A DNA stretch of 64,000 bases from positions 1 to 64,000 of the forward strand of contig JAJDWX010000013.1 in the NCBI GenBank assembly GCA_022825385.1, given 5' to 3'. Each line of letters opens with the position of its first letter. The first letter of the stretch is position 1. The notes under the pieces are model-generated. The model ran no database searches. It was not told the origin of the DNA and saw only the letters and a list, made by a program, of their open reading frames with translations. Both the position numbers and the translations under genes were made by a program. This stretch comes from Rhodothermales bacterium (GTDB lineage: Bacteria > Bacteroidota > Rhodothermia > Rhodothermales > VXPQ01). Below are positions 40,552 through 50,600 of this stretch, one piece after another.

Positions 40552-40578
40552 ATAATATCGCAATTTCGAACCAATCAA
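40552..40578 (-). promoter_or_regulatory. Possible ilv operon promoter
   Basis: On the - strand TTGATT (40578-40573) and TATTAT (40557-40552) are separated by 15 bases in a locally AT-rich tract, about 190 bases before the leader peptide. The spacing is shorter than the 17-base optimum and the match is partial. It is offered as the best candidate in a region otherwise without genes (39986-40872 apart from the leader peptide). Confidence 0.3.
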
Positions 40579-40579
40579 G

Positions 40580-40872
40580 CAAGCATAAAAGCGAAGGCTT
40601 TGCAAGTTATTCACCGTGGGCGCGCCGCCCGCGCCATTTCAACGGACCCTTCAACGGCGCGGGCAGGCCCCGCAACGCGCCGGAGCAGGGCAGTAAATCG
40701 GCGCCACGACCCGGAAAACATATTTTTATTAGGAATTTTCATTTTTATTTCTTAATTTTTCAGGTATATCAAGCCAAAAAGCCTTATTTTATTAACCATT
40801 GCGACGCACAGGCCACCTTTTCAGGCGTCCTGCGTCCGAACCGCATTCCGCACAACCAAACGGCTATCCGTC
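40580..40872. other. Divergent intergenic region between ilv leader and porin
   Basis: About 290 bases without a supported gene. It contains a strongly AT-rich stretch (40722-40800) with runs of T, next to the porin start at 40873, which probably holds the porin promoter. No perfect TAnnTTTG box was found in it. Confidence 0.5.
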
Positions 40873-41553
40873 ATGAAAAAGCTTCTTGCCCCCCTGTTTC
40901 TAACGCTCGCTCTCGCCTGGTCCCTGCCTGCTTCCGCGCAGGAATTCGACTTTGGCGCCGACCTGGTCAGCCGGTACGTATGGCGAGGCATCGATTTCGG
41001 GGAATCCGCCAGCGTGCAGCCCGCCCTCACGTTCAGTTACGAAGGACTGGAGATAGGCACCTGGGCGTCGTACGCCACGAACCCGGGTTCCGCCGACGCC
41101 AACGAGCACGACCTGTGGATCGGGTATTCCTACGGTCCTCTTTCTCTCGGAGTCACAGACTACTATTTCCCGAACGGGGGCGTCGAATTCTTTGACTTTA
41201 GCGACGAGGGCGGGGCGCATGTGATCGAGCCCTATTTCTCGTTCAACGGGACGGATGCTTTTCCGGCGACCCTCTATGTGGCGTACAATATCCACAACGA
41301 CCCGGATGAGTCGCTGTATATCAATGCCTCGATGCCTTTCGTCGTAGGCGGCGTGGACATGTCGTTCGGGATTGGCGCTTCCGCAGGCGAGAGCGAATGG
41401 TACGGAACCGACGGATTCAGCATCATCGACTGGGCGGTGAGCGGCTCGAAAAGCATTCCGATCACAGACAAGTACGAACTGCCCGTAAGCATTTCGTACA
41501 TTATGAACCCCACCGCCGAGAAGAGCTTCCTCGTTTTCGGAATTTCCCTGTAG
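40873..41553 (+). CDS. TorF family putative outer-membrane porin
   Basis: A 226-residue outer-membrane protein. Residues 1-22 are a signal peptide (MKKLLAPLFLTLALAWSLPASAQ). The mature protein begins EFDFGADLVSRYVWRGIDFGESASVQPALTFSYEGLEIGTWAS, the usual opening of TorF family proteins (S-R-Y-x-W-R-G and Q-P). Alternating amphipathic strands follow, and the final strand ends in Leu (SFLVFGISL). The family is predicted to form small beta-barrels; substrate is unknown. It is transcribed away from the ilv operon and ends at a strong hairpin terminator. Confidence 0.88.
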   Translation: MKKLLAPLFLTLALAWSLPASAQEFDFGADLVSRYVWRGIDFGESASVQPALTFSYEGLEIGTWASYATNPGSADANEHDLWIGYSYGPLSLGVTDYYFPNGGVEFFDFSDEGGAHVIEPYFSFNGTDAFPATLYVAYNIHNDPDESLYINASMPFVVGGVDMSFGIGASAGESEWYGTDGFSIIDWAVSGSKSIPITDKYELPVSISYIMNPTAEKSFLVFGISL

Positions 41554-41621
41554 TCGACGTACCCTGATAGTACGCGCGTACGCCCTCGTCGTCCAGGCAG
41601 GATTCAGAACGAGGATACGCA

Positions 41622-41668
41622 GAAGCGCGCCGGGGCTGCAAGGCGCCGGCGCGCTTCGCCCAATTTTC
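41622..41668 (+). terminator. Strong terminator after the porin gene
   Basis: A perfect 12-bp stem, GAAGCGCGCCGG (41622-41633) with CCGGCGCGCTTC (41646-41657), encloses a 12-base loop and is followed by GCCCAATTTTCC. It lies between two convergent genes and would end transcription of the porin gene. Confidence 0.75.
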
Positions 41669-42358
41669 CTACGCCAGCCCTTCGTACCGCCCTGCAAGGC
41701 GACGGAGCATGCCGCGCGTCCGCCTTGCGGCGGCGCTGTCCCGCCGCAAATCCTCGGCCAGGCGCTTCAGGTCGTCGAAGGTGTCTACGTCGTACCATGC
41801 CGGAAGCGCATGCAGCGAAGCGCCGCACCGGGCGGCGCGGTCGGCGGTCTGCTCGAACACGGCCTCGTGGCTATAGGCCATGTCCTCGAACAGCTGCGGG
41901 TAAAACCGGTTCATGCCAAGCAGGTAGAAGCCTCCGTCTGCGGTGGGGCCCAGCACGACGCGGTCCGGCGTTTCGAGCAACGAAAATCCTTTGCGTATCC
42001 AGGCGGACGGCAAGGTGGGGTGATCGGTCCCTATCAGCAGGGCGCGGCGGGCGCCCGCCGCAAACGTTTCCTCGAAAGCATGTTTCATGCGCTCTCCAAG
42101 CCCGCCGCCCTCCTGCCGGAATACGCTGTCCGCCATCCATTCCGGGTACGCCGCGCCCTGGCGCGAAGCCGGGGACTCTTCGTCCAGCGCAAGGTACAAG
42201 CGAAGCGTCGCCCCAAGCTCCCGGTACTGATCCAGCGCGTCGCGCAGAAACGCGCCATAGAGGCGGGCAGCGTCCTCCGGGGCAAGCGGCGGCGTAAGGC
42301 GCGTTTTGACCCGGCCCGGAACCGGCGGCTTGGCAAAGGCGACAAGCGCAGCGTTCAT
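41669..42358 (-). CDS. TIGR04282/DUF2064 family glycosyltransferase
   Basis: A 229-residue GT-A-fold protein of the TIGR04282 (DUF2064) family, named for a proposed role in arsenosugar synthesis, although most members are uncharacterised. It begins ALVAFAKPPVPGRVKTRLTPPLAPEDAARLYGAFLRD, the exact family opening. ALLIGTDHPTLPSAWI (about 108-123) and VVLGPTADGGFYLLGMNR carry the nucleotide-binding acidic residues; the C-terminal LPAWYDVDTFDDLKRL is also conserved. ATG 42358 overlaps the stop of the cysteine desulfurase gene by 4 bases, so both are co-translated. A longer frame running to 43111 lies within that gene and is rejected. Confidence 0.9.
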   Translation of the reverse strand: MNAALVAFAKPPVPGRVKTRLTPPLAPEDAARLYGAFLRDALDQYRELGATLRLYLALDEESPASRQGAAYPEWMADSVFRQEGGGLGERMKHAFEETFAAGARRALLIGTDHPTLPSAWIRKGFSLLETPDRVVLGPTADGGFYLLGMNRFYPQLFEDMAYSHEAVFEQTADRAARCGASLHALPAWYDVDTFDDLKRLAEDLRRDSAAARRTRGMLRRLAGRYEGLA

Positions 42359-43509
42359 GGCGCCAGGGCCCTGGGAATCATCCGGCGCAATACGCGATCC
42401 AGCGCTTCGACCGCGCGATCCACGGCTTCCTCCGTCGTGCGCAGGCCCACCGAAAAACGCAGGAAAGCCGAAGCCGTGTCGCGATCCAGCCCCATAGCCA
42501 GCAGCACGTGGCTGGGTTCGATGGCGCCGCTCGTACAGGCCGACCCGGCGGATACGCAGATATTTTCCATATCCATATTCAGCAGCAACATTTCTCCGTC
42601 TACGGGGCGCTCCTCGACCGGCGGAACGACCACGCCCAGAATATGCGGCGCCGCTGCGTCCGAATCCGGCGGCGTAACCATGCGAACCCGTTGACCGCAG
42701 GCCGCCCGGACGCCGTCCCGGAGCCGGTCCCGCATCGCTTCGGCATGCCGCGTTCGGAACGCCTTCTCCTCGAACGCCAGTTCCAGCGCGCGGGCGAACC
42801 CGACAATGGCCGCCACATTCTCCGTCCCGGCCCGGCGCCCGCGTTCCTGCCTGCCGCCCCGCATAAGCGGCTCCACATCGACGCCTGCGCGGGCAATGAG
42901 CGCGCCAACCCCTTTGGGGCCATAAAACTTGTGCCCGGAAATCGTGACGAGGTCCGCGGCGGGGACCATGCCGTATCCCGCCGTTTGCACCGCGTCGCAG
43001 TGGAACAAGAGGCCGCGCTCGCCGCAAGCCGCTGCCATGTCGCGCACCGGCGACAACGCGCCCGTCTCGTTGTTCGCATGCAATACGGACGCCATCGAAA
43101 CCCCGGCGCACGCCTCGCTATCAAGCGCCTGGACAATATCTTCGATTCGGGCAGCCCCCTGCTCGCCCGGCTTCAGCACGCAGACGGGCCTGCCCAGCGC
43201 ATGCAGGGCTTCGGCGGAACGAAGCACGGATTCGTGCTCGGCGGCGCACGTCAGCAAGCCCTGGGCGGAGGCAAGGGCCATATTGTTGGCTTCGGTCCCT
43301 CCGCTCGTAAACACAATCCCGCCCGGCTCGACCCCCAGCAAGGCCGCCGCCTTCTCGCGCGCGGCTTCCACTGCAAAACGCGCCTGCCTGCCCAGCGCGT
43401 GCACGGAGGAGGCATTGCCGAATTGCGCTCCGAAAAAAGGCTGCATGGCCTCCATTACGCGCGGATCGAGCGGCGTCGTGGCGGCATGGTCGAGATAGAC
43501 GGGAGGCAT
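42355..43509 (-). CDS. Cysteine desulfurase (NifS/IscS type)
   Basis: A 384-residue PLP enzyme that removes sulfur from cysteine for Fe-S clusters or thiolation. MPPVYLDHAATTPLDPRVMEAM opens the protein. SGGTEANNMALA (69-80) binds the cofactor phosphate, AAEHESVL has the ring-stacking His, and SMASVLHANNETGALSPV and FHCDAVQTAGY follow. K194 in SGHKFYGPKG is the PLP Lys. The catalytic Cys325 lies in VSAGSACTSGAIEPSHVL, the longer loop typical of class I (IscS/NifS) enzymes. No iscU or nifU gene is next to it; instead it overlaps a TIGR04282 glycosyltransferase gene by 4 bases. The 250-base gap upstream is a divergent promoter region with the Gfo/Idh gene. Confidence 0.93.
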   Translation of the reverse strand: MPPVYLDHAATTPLDPRVMEAMQPFFGAQFGNASSVHALGRQARFAVEAAREKAAALLGVEPGGIVFTSGGTEANNMALASAQGLLTCAAEHESVLRSAEALHALGRPVCVLKPGEQGAARIEDIVQALDSEACAGVSMASVLHANNETGALSPVRDMAAACGERGLLFHCDAVQTAGYGMVPAADLVTISGHKFYGPKGVGALIARAGVDVEPLMRGGRQERGRRAGTENVAAIVGFARALELAFEEKAFRTRHAEAMRDRLRDGVRAACGQRVRMVTPPDSDAAAPHILGVVVPPVEERPVDGEMLLLNMDMENICVSAGSACTSGAIEPSHVLLAMGLDRDTASAFLRFSVGLRTTEEAVDRAVEALDRVLRRMIPRALAP

Positions 43510-43706
43510 GCGTTTGCAGATTCAGCGTGTACTTGACAGGCGAACGCGACGCGCTCAAGCGAAGCGGTTTCAATCCGCGTATCCTTGAGGAACGTTCCCG
43601 GCGAACACGCTGCGCCGCATGAGGTTTCCGTCCGGCGCGCCGCGCCCGCGCCGGACGATTCCTTCTTGTCCGCTTTTTTTTCGGACAATTAATGCGCTCC
43701 TCCGGT

Positions 43707-43714
43707 TATATTTG
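43707..43714 (+). promoter_or_regulatory. TAnnTTTG-like -7 promoter box
   Basis: TATATTTG matches the Bacteroidota sigma-factor -7 consensus TAnnTTTG. It lies 46 bases before the ATG of the Gfo/Idh gene, in an AT-rich patch of the divergent intergenic region 43510-43760. A clear -33 TTG is not present at the expected distance, so support is partial. Confidence 0.4.
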
Positions 43715-43760
43715 GTTATCTCGCATAAGATAATTACGCGTCGTAACAAAACGCATTGTC

Positions 43761-45110
43761 ATGGACCCATCGGCAACAACCATGGAAAATACGAACGCAA
43801 AAAACGCCGGACTGACCCGGCGCAAGTTCATCCAATCGTCGGCGGCGGCCGCGGCGGGCGTTTCGGCGCTTATGCGCTCCGGGGATTTCGCGTACGCGGC
43901 GGGGTCGGATACCCTGCGGGTCGGCGTGGTGGGGTGCGGCGGGCGCGGTACGGGCGCCGCCGTAAACGCCGTGGAGGCGGCGGAAGGCGTGGAAATATAC
44001 GCCCTCGGCGACCTGTTCGAAGATCGGCTGGACGATTCCCGGCGCCGCCTGAAGGAACACCTTGGAGACCGGCTCAACGTTACGGACGAACGCGCGTTCG
44101 CCGGTTTCGACAATTACCGGCATGTGATCGACAGCGACGTAGCGTATGTCATTCTCGCCACGCCGCCGGGATTTCGTCCCGCGCAGTTCCGGTACGCAAT
44201 GGACGCCGGCAAGCATGTATTCATGGAAAAACCCTCGCAGGTCGATGTGGCGGGCTACCACGCCCTGCTCGAAGCAGGCGCCATCGCCGACGAAAAAGGA
44301 CTTTCCGTGGTGGCCGGCACGCTCTACCGGCGGCAGCCCAGTTTCATGGACGCCGTCGCAGAGATTCATGGCGGACTGATCGGGGAAATCACCAGCGCCT
44401 CGGCCTATTACATGACCGGCCCCATCTGGCTGCGCCCGCGCCTTCCGGGCATGTCGGACATGGAATGGCAATGCCGGAACTGGTATTACTTCGCCTGGCT
44501 TTCGGGAGATCACATCGTCGAGCAATTCGTGCACAACCTCGATGTGATCCACTGGGTCATGGGGGCCGTCCCCGAAAGCGCCCTCGCCATGGGCGGGCGC
44601 CTTGTGCGCGTCGATCCTTCCTACGGACATATTTACGACCATTTCTCCGTGGAATACGCTTTTCCGGGCGACGTCCGCGTAGAAGCGAAATGCCGCCAGT
44701 TCGAGGGGGCGACCGGGCGCGTTACGAACCGCATCGTGGGCGAGAAAGGCGTCGCCGACCTGCATCCAGACAGCTCGATCATACGCTCGCGCGACGGGGA
44801 GGTGCTTTTCCGCCGCTCGGAAAAGGGCAACAATGCTTATGTCGTCGAGCATACGGACCTTATCGCGGCCATTCGGAGCGGACGGCCCATGAACGAAACC
44901 CGCCAGATTGCGGACAGCACCATGATTGCCGTGCTGGGGCGGGAAAGCGCCTACACGGGACAGCAATTGACCTGGGAGGATATGCTGACCGCCGACCTGG
45001 ACCTGGCGCCGCCTGCGCTGGCCTTTGGGGATTTGCCGGACGCGCCCGTGCCTGCGCCGGGACGGACGCGGCTCAACAGGTCCTTCCTTGCGGCGAACGC
45101 CCCCGAATAA
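43761..45110 (+). CDS. Tat-exported Gfo/Idh/MocA family oxidoreductase
   Basis: A 449-residue NAD(P)-dependent oxidoreductase. An N-terminal twin-arginine signal is visible: TRRKFIQSSAAAAAGVSALM (about 14-33) with cleavage near AYAAG. The Rossmann motif is RVGVVGCGGRGTGAAVNA (about 54-71), then EIYALGDLFEDRLDD, and the dihydrodipicolinate-reductase-like signature MEKPSQVDVAGYHALLEAG (about 155-173). WLSGDHIVEQFVHNLDVIHWVMG holds the catalytic His region. The C-terminal KGNNAYVVEHTDLIAAIRSGRPMNET is common to the Bacteroidota/Planctomycetota subgroup. The substrate is unknown, probably a sugar or cyclitol. The next gene, 41 bases downstream, encodes a Tat-exported sugar isomerase-like protein, so the two likely act in one carbohydrate pathway. 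Confidence 0.9.
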   Translation: MDPSATTMENTNAKNAGLTRRKFIQSSAAAAAGVSALMRSGDFAYAAGSDTLRVGVVGCGGRGTGAAVNAVEAAEGVEIYALGDLFEDRLDDSRRRLKEHLGDRLNVTDERAFAGFDNYRHVIDSDVAYVILATPPGFRPAQFRYAMDAGKHVFMEKPSQVDVAGYHALLEAGAIADEKGLSVVAGTLYRRQPSFMDAVAEIHGGLIGEITSASAYYMTGPIWLRPRLPGMSDMEWQCRNWYYFAWLSGDHIVEQFVHNLDVIHWVMGAVPESALAMGGRLVRVDPSYGHIYDHFSVEYAFPGDVRVEAKCRQFEGATGRVTNRIVGEKGVADLHPDSSIIRSRDGEVLFRRSEKGNNAYVVEHTDLIAAIRSGRPMNETRQIADSTMIAVLGRESAYTGQQLTWEDMLTADLDLAPPALAFGDLPDAPVPAPGRTRLNRSFLAANAPE

Positions 45111-45151
45111 GAAGCACAGGATACGCTGATCGAAACAACGGACGATACGCA

Positions 45152-46114
45152 ATGAACAGACGATATTTTATGGGGATGCTCGGCGCCGCTTCGGGCGGCG
45201 TGGCGGGGCTTTCGGGAGCGATCGCCGGTTTGGCGGCGGGCGCGGGAAGGACAGAGGGAGAGGGCGCAGGGCGTTCGGCGGCCCGCGCATACGCCTCCAA
45301 AGTCGGGCGACCTGCTATTTCCAAAGCCGTGAAATACGGCATGGTGGAGACGGAAGGGTCCATCGAAGACAAATTCATGCTGCTTGCAGAACTGGGATTC
45401 GACGGCGTGGAAATGGGCAGCCCGAACGACCTCGCGCAGGACGAAGTGACAGCGGCGTCCCGGGCCGCCGCGCTGCCGATCCATGGCGTGGTAGACATGG
45501 TGCACTGGAACAAAACCCTGTCGGATCCGGACCCCGCCATCCGGGAAGAAGGACTCGAAGGACTCCGCACCGCCCTGCAAGACGCCGCGGCGTACGGCGC
45601 CTCCACCGTATTGCTCGTGCCCGCGGTCGTGCTCGAAAACGTTTCCTACGACGACGCATGGAACCGTTCGCAGGCCGAAATCCGCAAGGCCCTGCCGGAA
45701 GCCCGCGCGCTCGGCGTACGCATTGCGATCGAAAACGTATGGAATAATTTCCTGATGAGCCCGCTTGAATTCGCCCGCTACATCGACGCGTTCGAGAGCG
45801 ACTGGGTGGGGGCGTATTTCGATATCGGCAACGCGGTCACGTTCGGATGGCCCGAACACTGGATTCGCATCCTCGGTTCTCGCATCCTGAAGCTGGACGT
45901 GAAGGAATTCAGCCGACAGAAACGCAACGAGGAAGGAATGTACGAAGGCTTCCGCGTCCCGCTGGGGGAAGGCGACGTAAACTGGCCCGCCGTGCGCGAA
46001 ACGCTCGCCAGCATCGGGTATGCAGGGTGGGCCACGGCGGAGATTCCGGGGGGCGGGCGCGAACGGCTCGAAGAAATCGCAGGGCGCATGGACGCGGCGC
46101 TTTCCCCGTCGTAA
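45152..46114 (+). CDS. Tat-exported sugar phosphate isomerase/epimerase-like TIM-barrel protein
   Basis: A 320-residue AP-endonuclease-2-type TIM barrel. The N-terminus NRRYFMGMLGAASGGVAGLSG is a Tat signal (R-R-x-F-M and a Gly/Ala-rich hydrophobic core). Barrel motifs are ISKAVKYGMVETEGSIEDKFMLLAELGFDGVEMGS (about 54-88), IHGVVDMVHWNK, LGVRIAIENVWNNFLMSP with the metal-ligand Glu, VGAYFDIGNAVTFGWPEHWI with Asp, ILKLDVKEFSRQKRNEE, and WATAEIPGGGRERLEEI with a final Glu. The metal-binding set Glu-Asp-His/Lys-Glu looks intact, suggesting isomerase or epimerase activity on a keto sugar. It is in an operon with the Gfo/Idh gene. The ATG at 45152 starts the Tat signal; a much longer frame to 43619 is a shadow of the upstream gene. 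Confidence 0.88.
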   Translation: MNRRYFMGMLGAASGGVAGLSGAIAGLAAGAGRTEGEGAGRSAARAYASKVGRPAISKAVKYGMVETEGSIEDKFMLLAELGFDGVEMGSPNDLAQDEVTAASRAAALPIHGVVDMVHWNKTLSDPDPAIREEGLEGLRTALQDAAAYGASTVLLVPAVVLENVSYDDAWNRSQAEIRKALPEARALGVRIAIENVWNNFLMSPLEFARYIDAFESDWVGAYFDIGNAVTFGWPEHWIRILGSRILKLDVKEFSRQKRNEEGMYEGFRVPLGEGDVNWPAVRETLASIGYAGWATAEIPGGGRERLEEIAGRMDAALSPS

Positions 46115-46191
46115 CTTCCCCCGCCTGCGCAGGGGCAGCGCAGAAATCCGACACCGGCCCGGATCGGCGGGCAACATGCAGCGCGGCGGCG

Positions 46192-47511
46192 CTACTCCTC
46201 AGGGGGCTCGTTGCCGGACGGATTTGCAAATTCGTCATACTGTACGCGGCGAATCGCGACGCCGGCGCGGGCGAGTTTGCCGTCCAGGTCTTCATATCCC
46301 CGGTCGAGGTGGTAGACGCGCAGCACATGCGTTTCGCCCTCGGCGACCATCCCGGCCAGCACGAGGGACACGCCCGCCCGCAGGTCGGTGCTCATCACCG
46401 TGGCGCCCTGCAACGGTTTGCCCCCGGCCACGAAAACTTCGTTCTGCACGACAATGGCGTTCGCCCCCATGCGGTGCAGTTCGGGAATATGCTTGAACCG
46501 GTCGTAATACACCGTGTCTCGGACCCGCGCATTGCCGCGCGCCTGCGTCAGCAGCACCGTCCACTGCGCCTGCAAGTCGGTAGGAAAACCCGGATACACG
46601 GCGGTTTCTATGGATACGGGCTGCAACTCGTCCGGGGCCGTAACCTCTACATAGTCGTTTCCCGGACGATAGCCTGCGCCCGTCTCCGTAAAGGCGTCGA
46701 CGAAGGCGGGACCCAGATGTTCGGGGGCCGCATCGGTCAGGCGCACGGCCCGGCCCGGTTCGCCCGCCATGGCCGCCGCAATCATAAAGGTTCCCAGTTC
46801 GATGCGGTCCGAAGCGTTATAAAAATGCACCGGAGAAAGCGCATCCACGCCTTCCACTTCTATCGTATCCGTTCCGAGTCCCTCGATAGAGGCGCCCATT
46901 TTGCGGAGCATCTCACCGAACGTCGCGACGTCCGGCTCGCGGGCGGCGTTCTCGATCCGGGACGGCCCGCGCGCCGTCGCAGAGGCCAGCAAAAGGTTGA
47001 TCGTGGCCCCCACGCTGGATGGATCCATGCGAAATACGCCTCCGTCCAGGCGCCCATCCTTCGCTTCCGCAACGACATATCCATGCTCCAGCCGAATGTC
47101 GGCGCCGAACGCTTCCATGCCCTTGAGATGCAGGTCTACCGGGCGCGGCCCCCAGGCGCATCCGCCGGGAAGCGACACGCGGGCGCGACCGCAACGCCCA
47201 AGGAGCGCGCCCAGCATATAAAAGGAGGCGCGCATCTTCTTCACCAGTTCATAGGGGGCTTCCGGGTAATTCACCCCGCTGGCGTCCACTGTCATTTCGT
47301 TCCGGGCCTCGTCGAAGCGGACCGCCGCGCCGGAAATGCGCAGTACGTTCGCAAAGGTCTTGACGTCCCGCAAATCAGGAATCCGGGACAGCGTCGAAAC
47401 GCCGTCCGCAAGCAGCGCCGCCGCCATGAGGGGCAGCGCCGTATTCTTGGAGCCGCTCACGGGCAGCGGCCCCGCAAGCGTATGTCCGCCTTCGACGATC
47501 AATTTGTCCAT
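46192..47511 (-). CDS. murA: UDP-N-acetylglucosamine 1-carboxyvinyltransferase
   Basis: MurA transfers enolpyruvate from PEP to UDP-GlcNAc, the first committed step of peptidoglycan synthesis. The 439-residue protein begins [31 protein letters not shown], with Lys22 in S-G-S-K-N. The catalytic Cys is C118 in [20 protein letters not shown], so fosfomycin sensitivity is expected from this residue. [27 protein letters not shown] and the [12 protein letters not shown] and [18 protein letters not shown] blocks follow in order. It is 77 bases from the end of the isomerase gene and convergent with it. Upstream lies a single-gene restriction-modification system. Confidence 0.95.
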   Translation of the reverse strand: MDKLIVEGGHTLAGPLPVSGSKNTALPLMAAALLADGVSTLSRIPDLRDVKTFANVLRISGAAVRFDEARNEMTVDASGVNYPEAPYELVKKMRASFYMLGALLGRCGRARVSLPGGCAWGPRPVDLHLKGMEAFGADIRLEHGYVVAEAKDGRLDGGVFRMDPSSVGATINLLLASATARGPSRIENAAREPDVATFGEMLRKMGASIEGLGTDTIEVEGVDALSPVHFYNASDRIELGTFMIAAAMAGEPGRAVRLTDAAPEHLGPAFVDAFTETGAGYRPGNDYVEVTAPDELQPVSIETAVYPGFPTDLQAQWTVLLTQARGNARVRDTVYYDRFKHIPELHRMGANAIVVQNEVFVAGGKPLQGATVMSTDLRAGVSLVLAGMVAEGETHVLRVYHLDRGYEDLDGKLARAGVAIRRVQYDEFANPSGNEPPEE

Positions 47512-47555
47512 AGCCCGTAATATAGGATACGCTGATCAAAACCACTTCGCTCATC

Positions 47556-47588
47556 GCGGCGTCCGGGAATCCATACCCGAAACGCCGC
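47556..47588 (-). other. Stable hairpin between the restriction-modification gene and murA
   Basis: GCGGCGT-C-CGGG (47556-47567) pairs with CCCG-AA-ACGCCGC (47576-47588), 11 pairs with a small internal asymmetry. It lies 26 bases past the stop of the restriction-modification gene on the - strand. No T-run follows on that strand, so it may be a Rho-dependent or processing stem. Confidence 0.4.
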
Positions 47589-47613
47589 AAAAACCAGCGC
47601 CGCGTCCGACGGA

Positions 47614-50600
47614 TCACAACAAAACGCCGTGCGTGCCCGCGCCCTTGAGCGTGCGCATCCGTTCCGGGGGCATCGGAAATTCGGTCGCCTTGAAGCAATC
47701 GCCTTCGACGATCGCTTCGAGCAACGCTTCCTGCGCCGGGTAGCCCTCGACCGTTTTTTCCAGTACCCAGAGCAGTTCGAGGAGTTCGGTGGTGAACTGG
47801 CCGGTCCAGGATTCGGGGCGAATGTCGTCCAATGGCGACGATTTCCGGCCCGCCCCTTTCTTCATGCGATACTTGAGCCAGGACTGCACGACCTTCAGGC
47901 CCGACACCTCGAACGCATATACCTCCGGGGATACGGGAGCGAAGGCGCCCTCGCCCACATGCAGCGTTCGGGTAACGTCGTCGTACGAGAATTTTTCGGG
48001 GTATCTTCCGGGCTTATCCGAAAGGATCCGTATGCATTGAACATTGCCTCTCGGTACGCGCCCCGCCTGCTGACCCGCAGGCGCAAACCGCTCGCCATAC
48101 GTATGCAGCCAAAGCAATTCGGCGCCTTTGCTTCGGGCCTGTTCGAACAACGCGGCGTCTTTCGTAACCGGCAGGCGCAATTCGCGCGTCTCCAGTTCGC
48201 GCTCGAACCGCGCGGTAAAGGCCGGCTGGGCCGCCACGCCATAGAGATAGGCCAGAAAATCCTCGGGCGTAACGTCGCGCCCATAGGTTTTCCCAAGCCG
48301 GGCAAGAAGGCCCGGCGGGATATTAGGATCCGATGTGTCGGCGGAACAATAGAGCGGGACCGTGTCCTTGCCGCAACCCTGCGTAAAATGATGCAGGTCC
48401 GGCACATGCGCACAGGCCGTCAACGCCGGACCCTTCCCTATCGGGCGAGAAAGCAAACTGGTCAGATATATTTGCCGCCCGCTATGGACGCGCCACAAAT
48501 CGGGGCGCGGTCGCGACATTAAACGTATGTCTGCGATAATATACTGGCGATCAAAGGAGCGGTAAGCGTATCGTTGCACATCCGGAAGCGGCGCATCGCG
48601 GGACAACTGAGCGATCGGAACCGAATCGTTCTCCTGACCTGACAAGGCGCTGCGATAAACGCCGTCTATCATGCGATCCTCTGTTTCGCGAAATGCTTCC
48701 GCTCTATCGCTGCCTTGCGCCCGCAACAAAGCGCGCCAACGACGCCTGAGCGTTTCCATGTCCGGCGCAATAGGCCAGGTGCGTTTCAACTGAACGCCTG
48801 ATATTTGCCACGGGGTCAAATTGGTCAGAAGAGGCCAGGAAAAGTAATCGCCCTTCCTTTTTGGACGAAACGGAGCCTGCCAATCGCTGGGGCATTGCTC
48901 CCATTCGATGCGGTCGAAATCGTCTATCGCATCCAGCGCCGCAAGTTTCTCCTGCCGCGTTCCCTCAATGCGGGCGTAGTGCACCCGGGCGGGTGCGATT
49001 TGCTTTTCCTTGTCCGCATCCGGGGATCGATCAAACAGCGAAGGATATGACGAAGGGGGCGCTTCCTTCTTTGCCTTATCTGATCGCAGCGCCACGGCGA
49101 TCGCTACGGGCGTCTGAATGTCGAAAACATTCTCGCTCTTGCGCGCCCCGCGTCCCTCGCCGCCCAGATCGAGAATCCATATATCGTCGCACCACCAGCG
49201 CATATGCTGACGCATCCCGGCGAAGGCGCGCCCGTCGAGATAACTCGAAGCGCTTATGAAACTGACCACGCCCGGCGCGTTGTTCTGCTCGAAAACCTTC
49301 CATAGCGCCCACCGCCAGAAATACACGTACAGGTTGTACAGATTTTTGAGATGGCCTCCATGCCCGGCTTTCTTCACCGGATCGACAAAACTGTCCATAA
49401 TCGCTTCCCCTTCGCCCTTGTCGTCGCCCCAACGGACCCAGTTCCCCGTGAGCGCGATATTGTCGCCCGTAGCCGCCTCGTGTCGATCATAGGGCGGGTT
49501 GCCGAGGCAAACCATCACGGACGTTTCGCTCTTGACCTCCAGCGCCTTGCGGCGCTGCTCCGAAATAGGTTGTAAAAAGAACGCCTCGTCACGTATTTCG
49601 GCATTCGGGCTTTCAAGCGTATCCGTCAGGTAAATATGTACGCCCTCCGCGGGAAGCGTGGCCCCCGCGTCGGCGAGCGCGCGGCTGACGCGCAAGTCCG
49701 CCACGGCGTAGGGACCTACCATCAATTCGAAGCCGTACAGTTTGCGAGCCAGGTCGGCGGCGATTCCAGGTAGGGCGCCCGGCCCCTGTACGCCGCCAAC
49801 CCGCGAGAGCACGTATTCTATCACGCCAAGCAGGTAGGTACCGGTCCCCGCCGCCGGGTCCAGTATGACCACATTGTCGCTGTGGAATCCCCATCGCTTG
49901 CCAAGCCGGGAAGCAAGCAGTTCGTCAACGAGGCGAACCTGGGCGCGAACCACCTCGACCGGCGTATAATACACGCCTGCGTCCTTGCGCAATCGCGGAT
50001 CGTATTCGGCAAGAAAATCCTCGTAAAAATAAAGCCACGGATCCTCGCTGCCCCCCGCAAGCGCCGCGCGCGGCACGGCAGCCATAACGCGCAACAGCAA
50101 GTCGAGCGAGGCGGCGATATCGGAACGCGCCCTGTCGTCCGTAAGGACTTGCAAGGCCCGCGACAGCAAATTGTGCTGCGCGTCCAGCGTTTTCCTCGCT
50201 GTTTCGAGCGTAAGCGGGTCTGCGCCTTCGCTGCGGGCAAGCAGCAGGGCGAACGTAACCGTCTGGGCGTACGCGTCGGCGAATTGCTCGTCCGAAGCGT
50301 TCGGAAAGAGGAGGTGCCGCCAATCCTCCGCCAAATGCGCCAGCGACGAGGAGGCATCGTCCAGCGCATCAGCCACGTCGTCGCGCAACATGCGGCATAG
50401 CGGCGCCAGCAGCGCGGCGAATTGCTTCAGTTCCACGCGCCCCTTTCGGTCCACGGGAATATGCGGATCCCATTGCAGAAAATCGTTCAGAAGGCGCTGC
50501 ACGGCGTCCGCGTCCTCAGCCGTTACGGCCCTTAATCCCTCTGTAGCAATATCTCCAGAGCAACGAACCACCTTGCCAATGCGCTCGCCGTTTCGGTACA

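Noticed and set aside
39837-41195. Long + strand frame across the ilvB leader and porin start
   Set aside because: It runs out of frame through the signal peptide of the porin and has no coding character.
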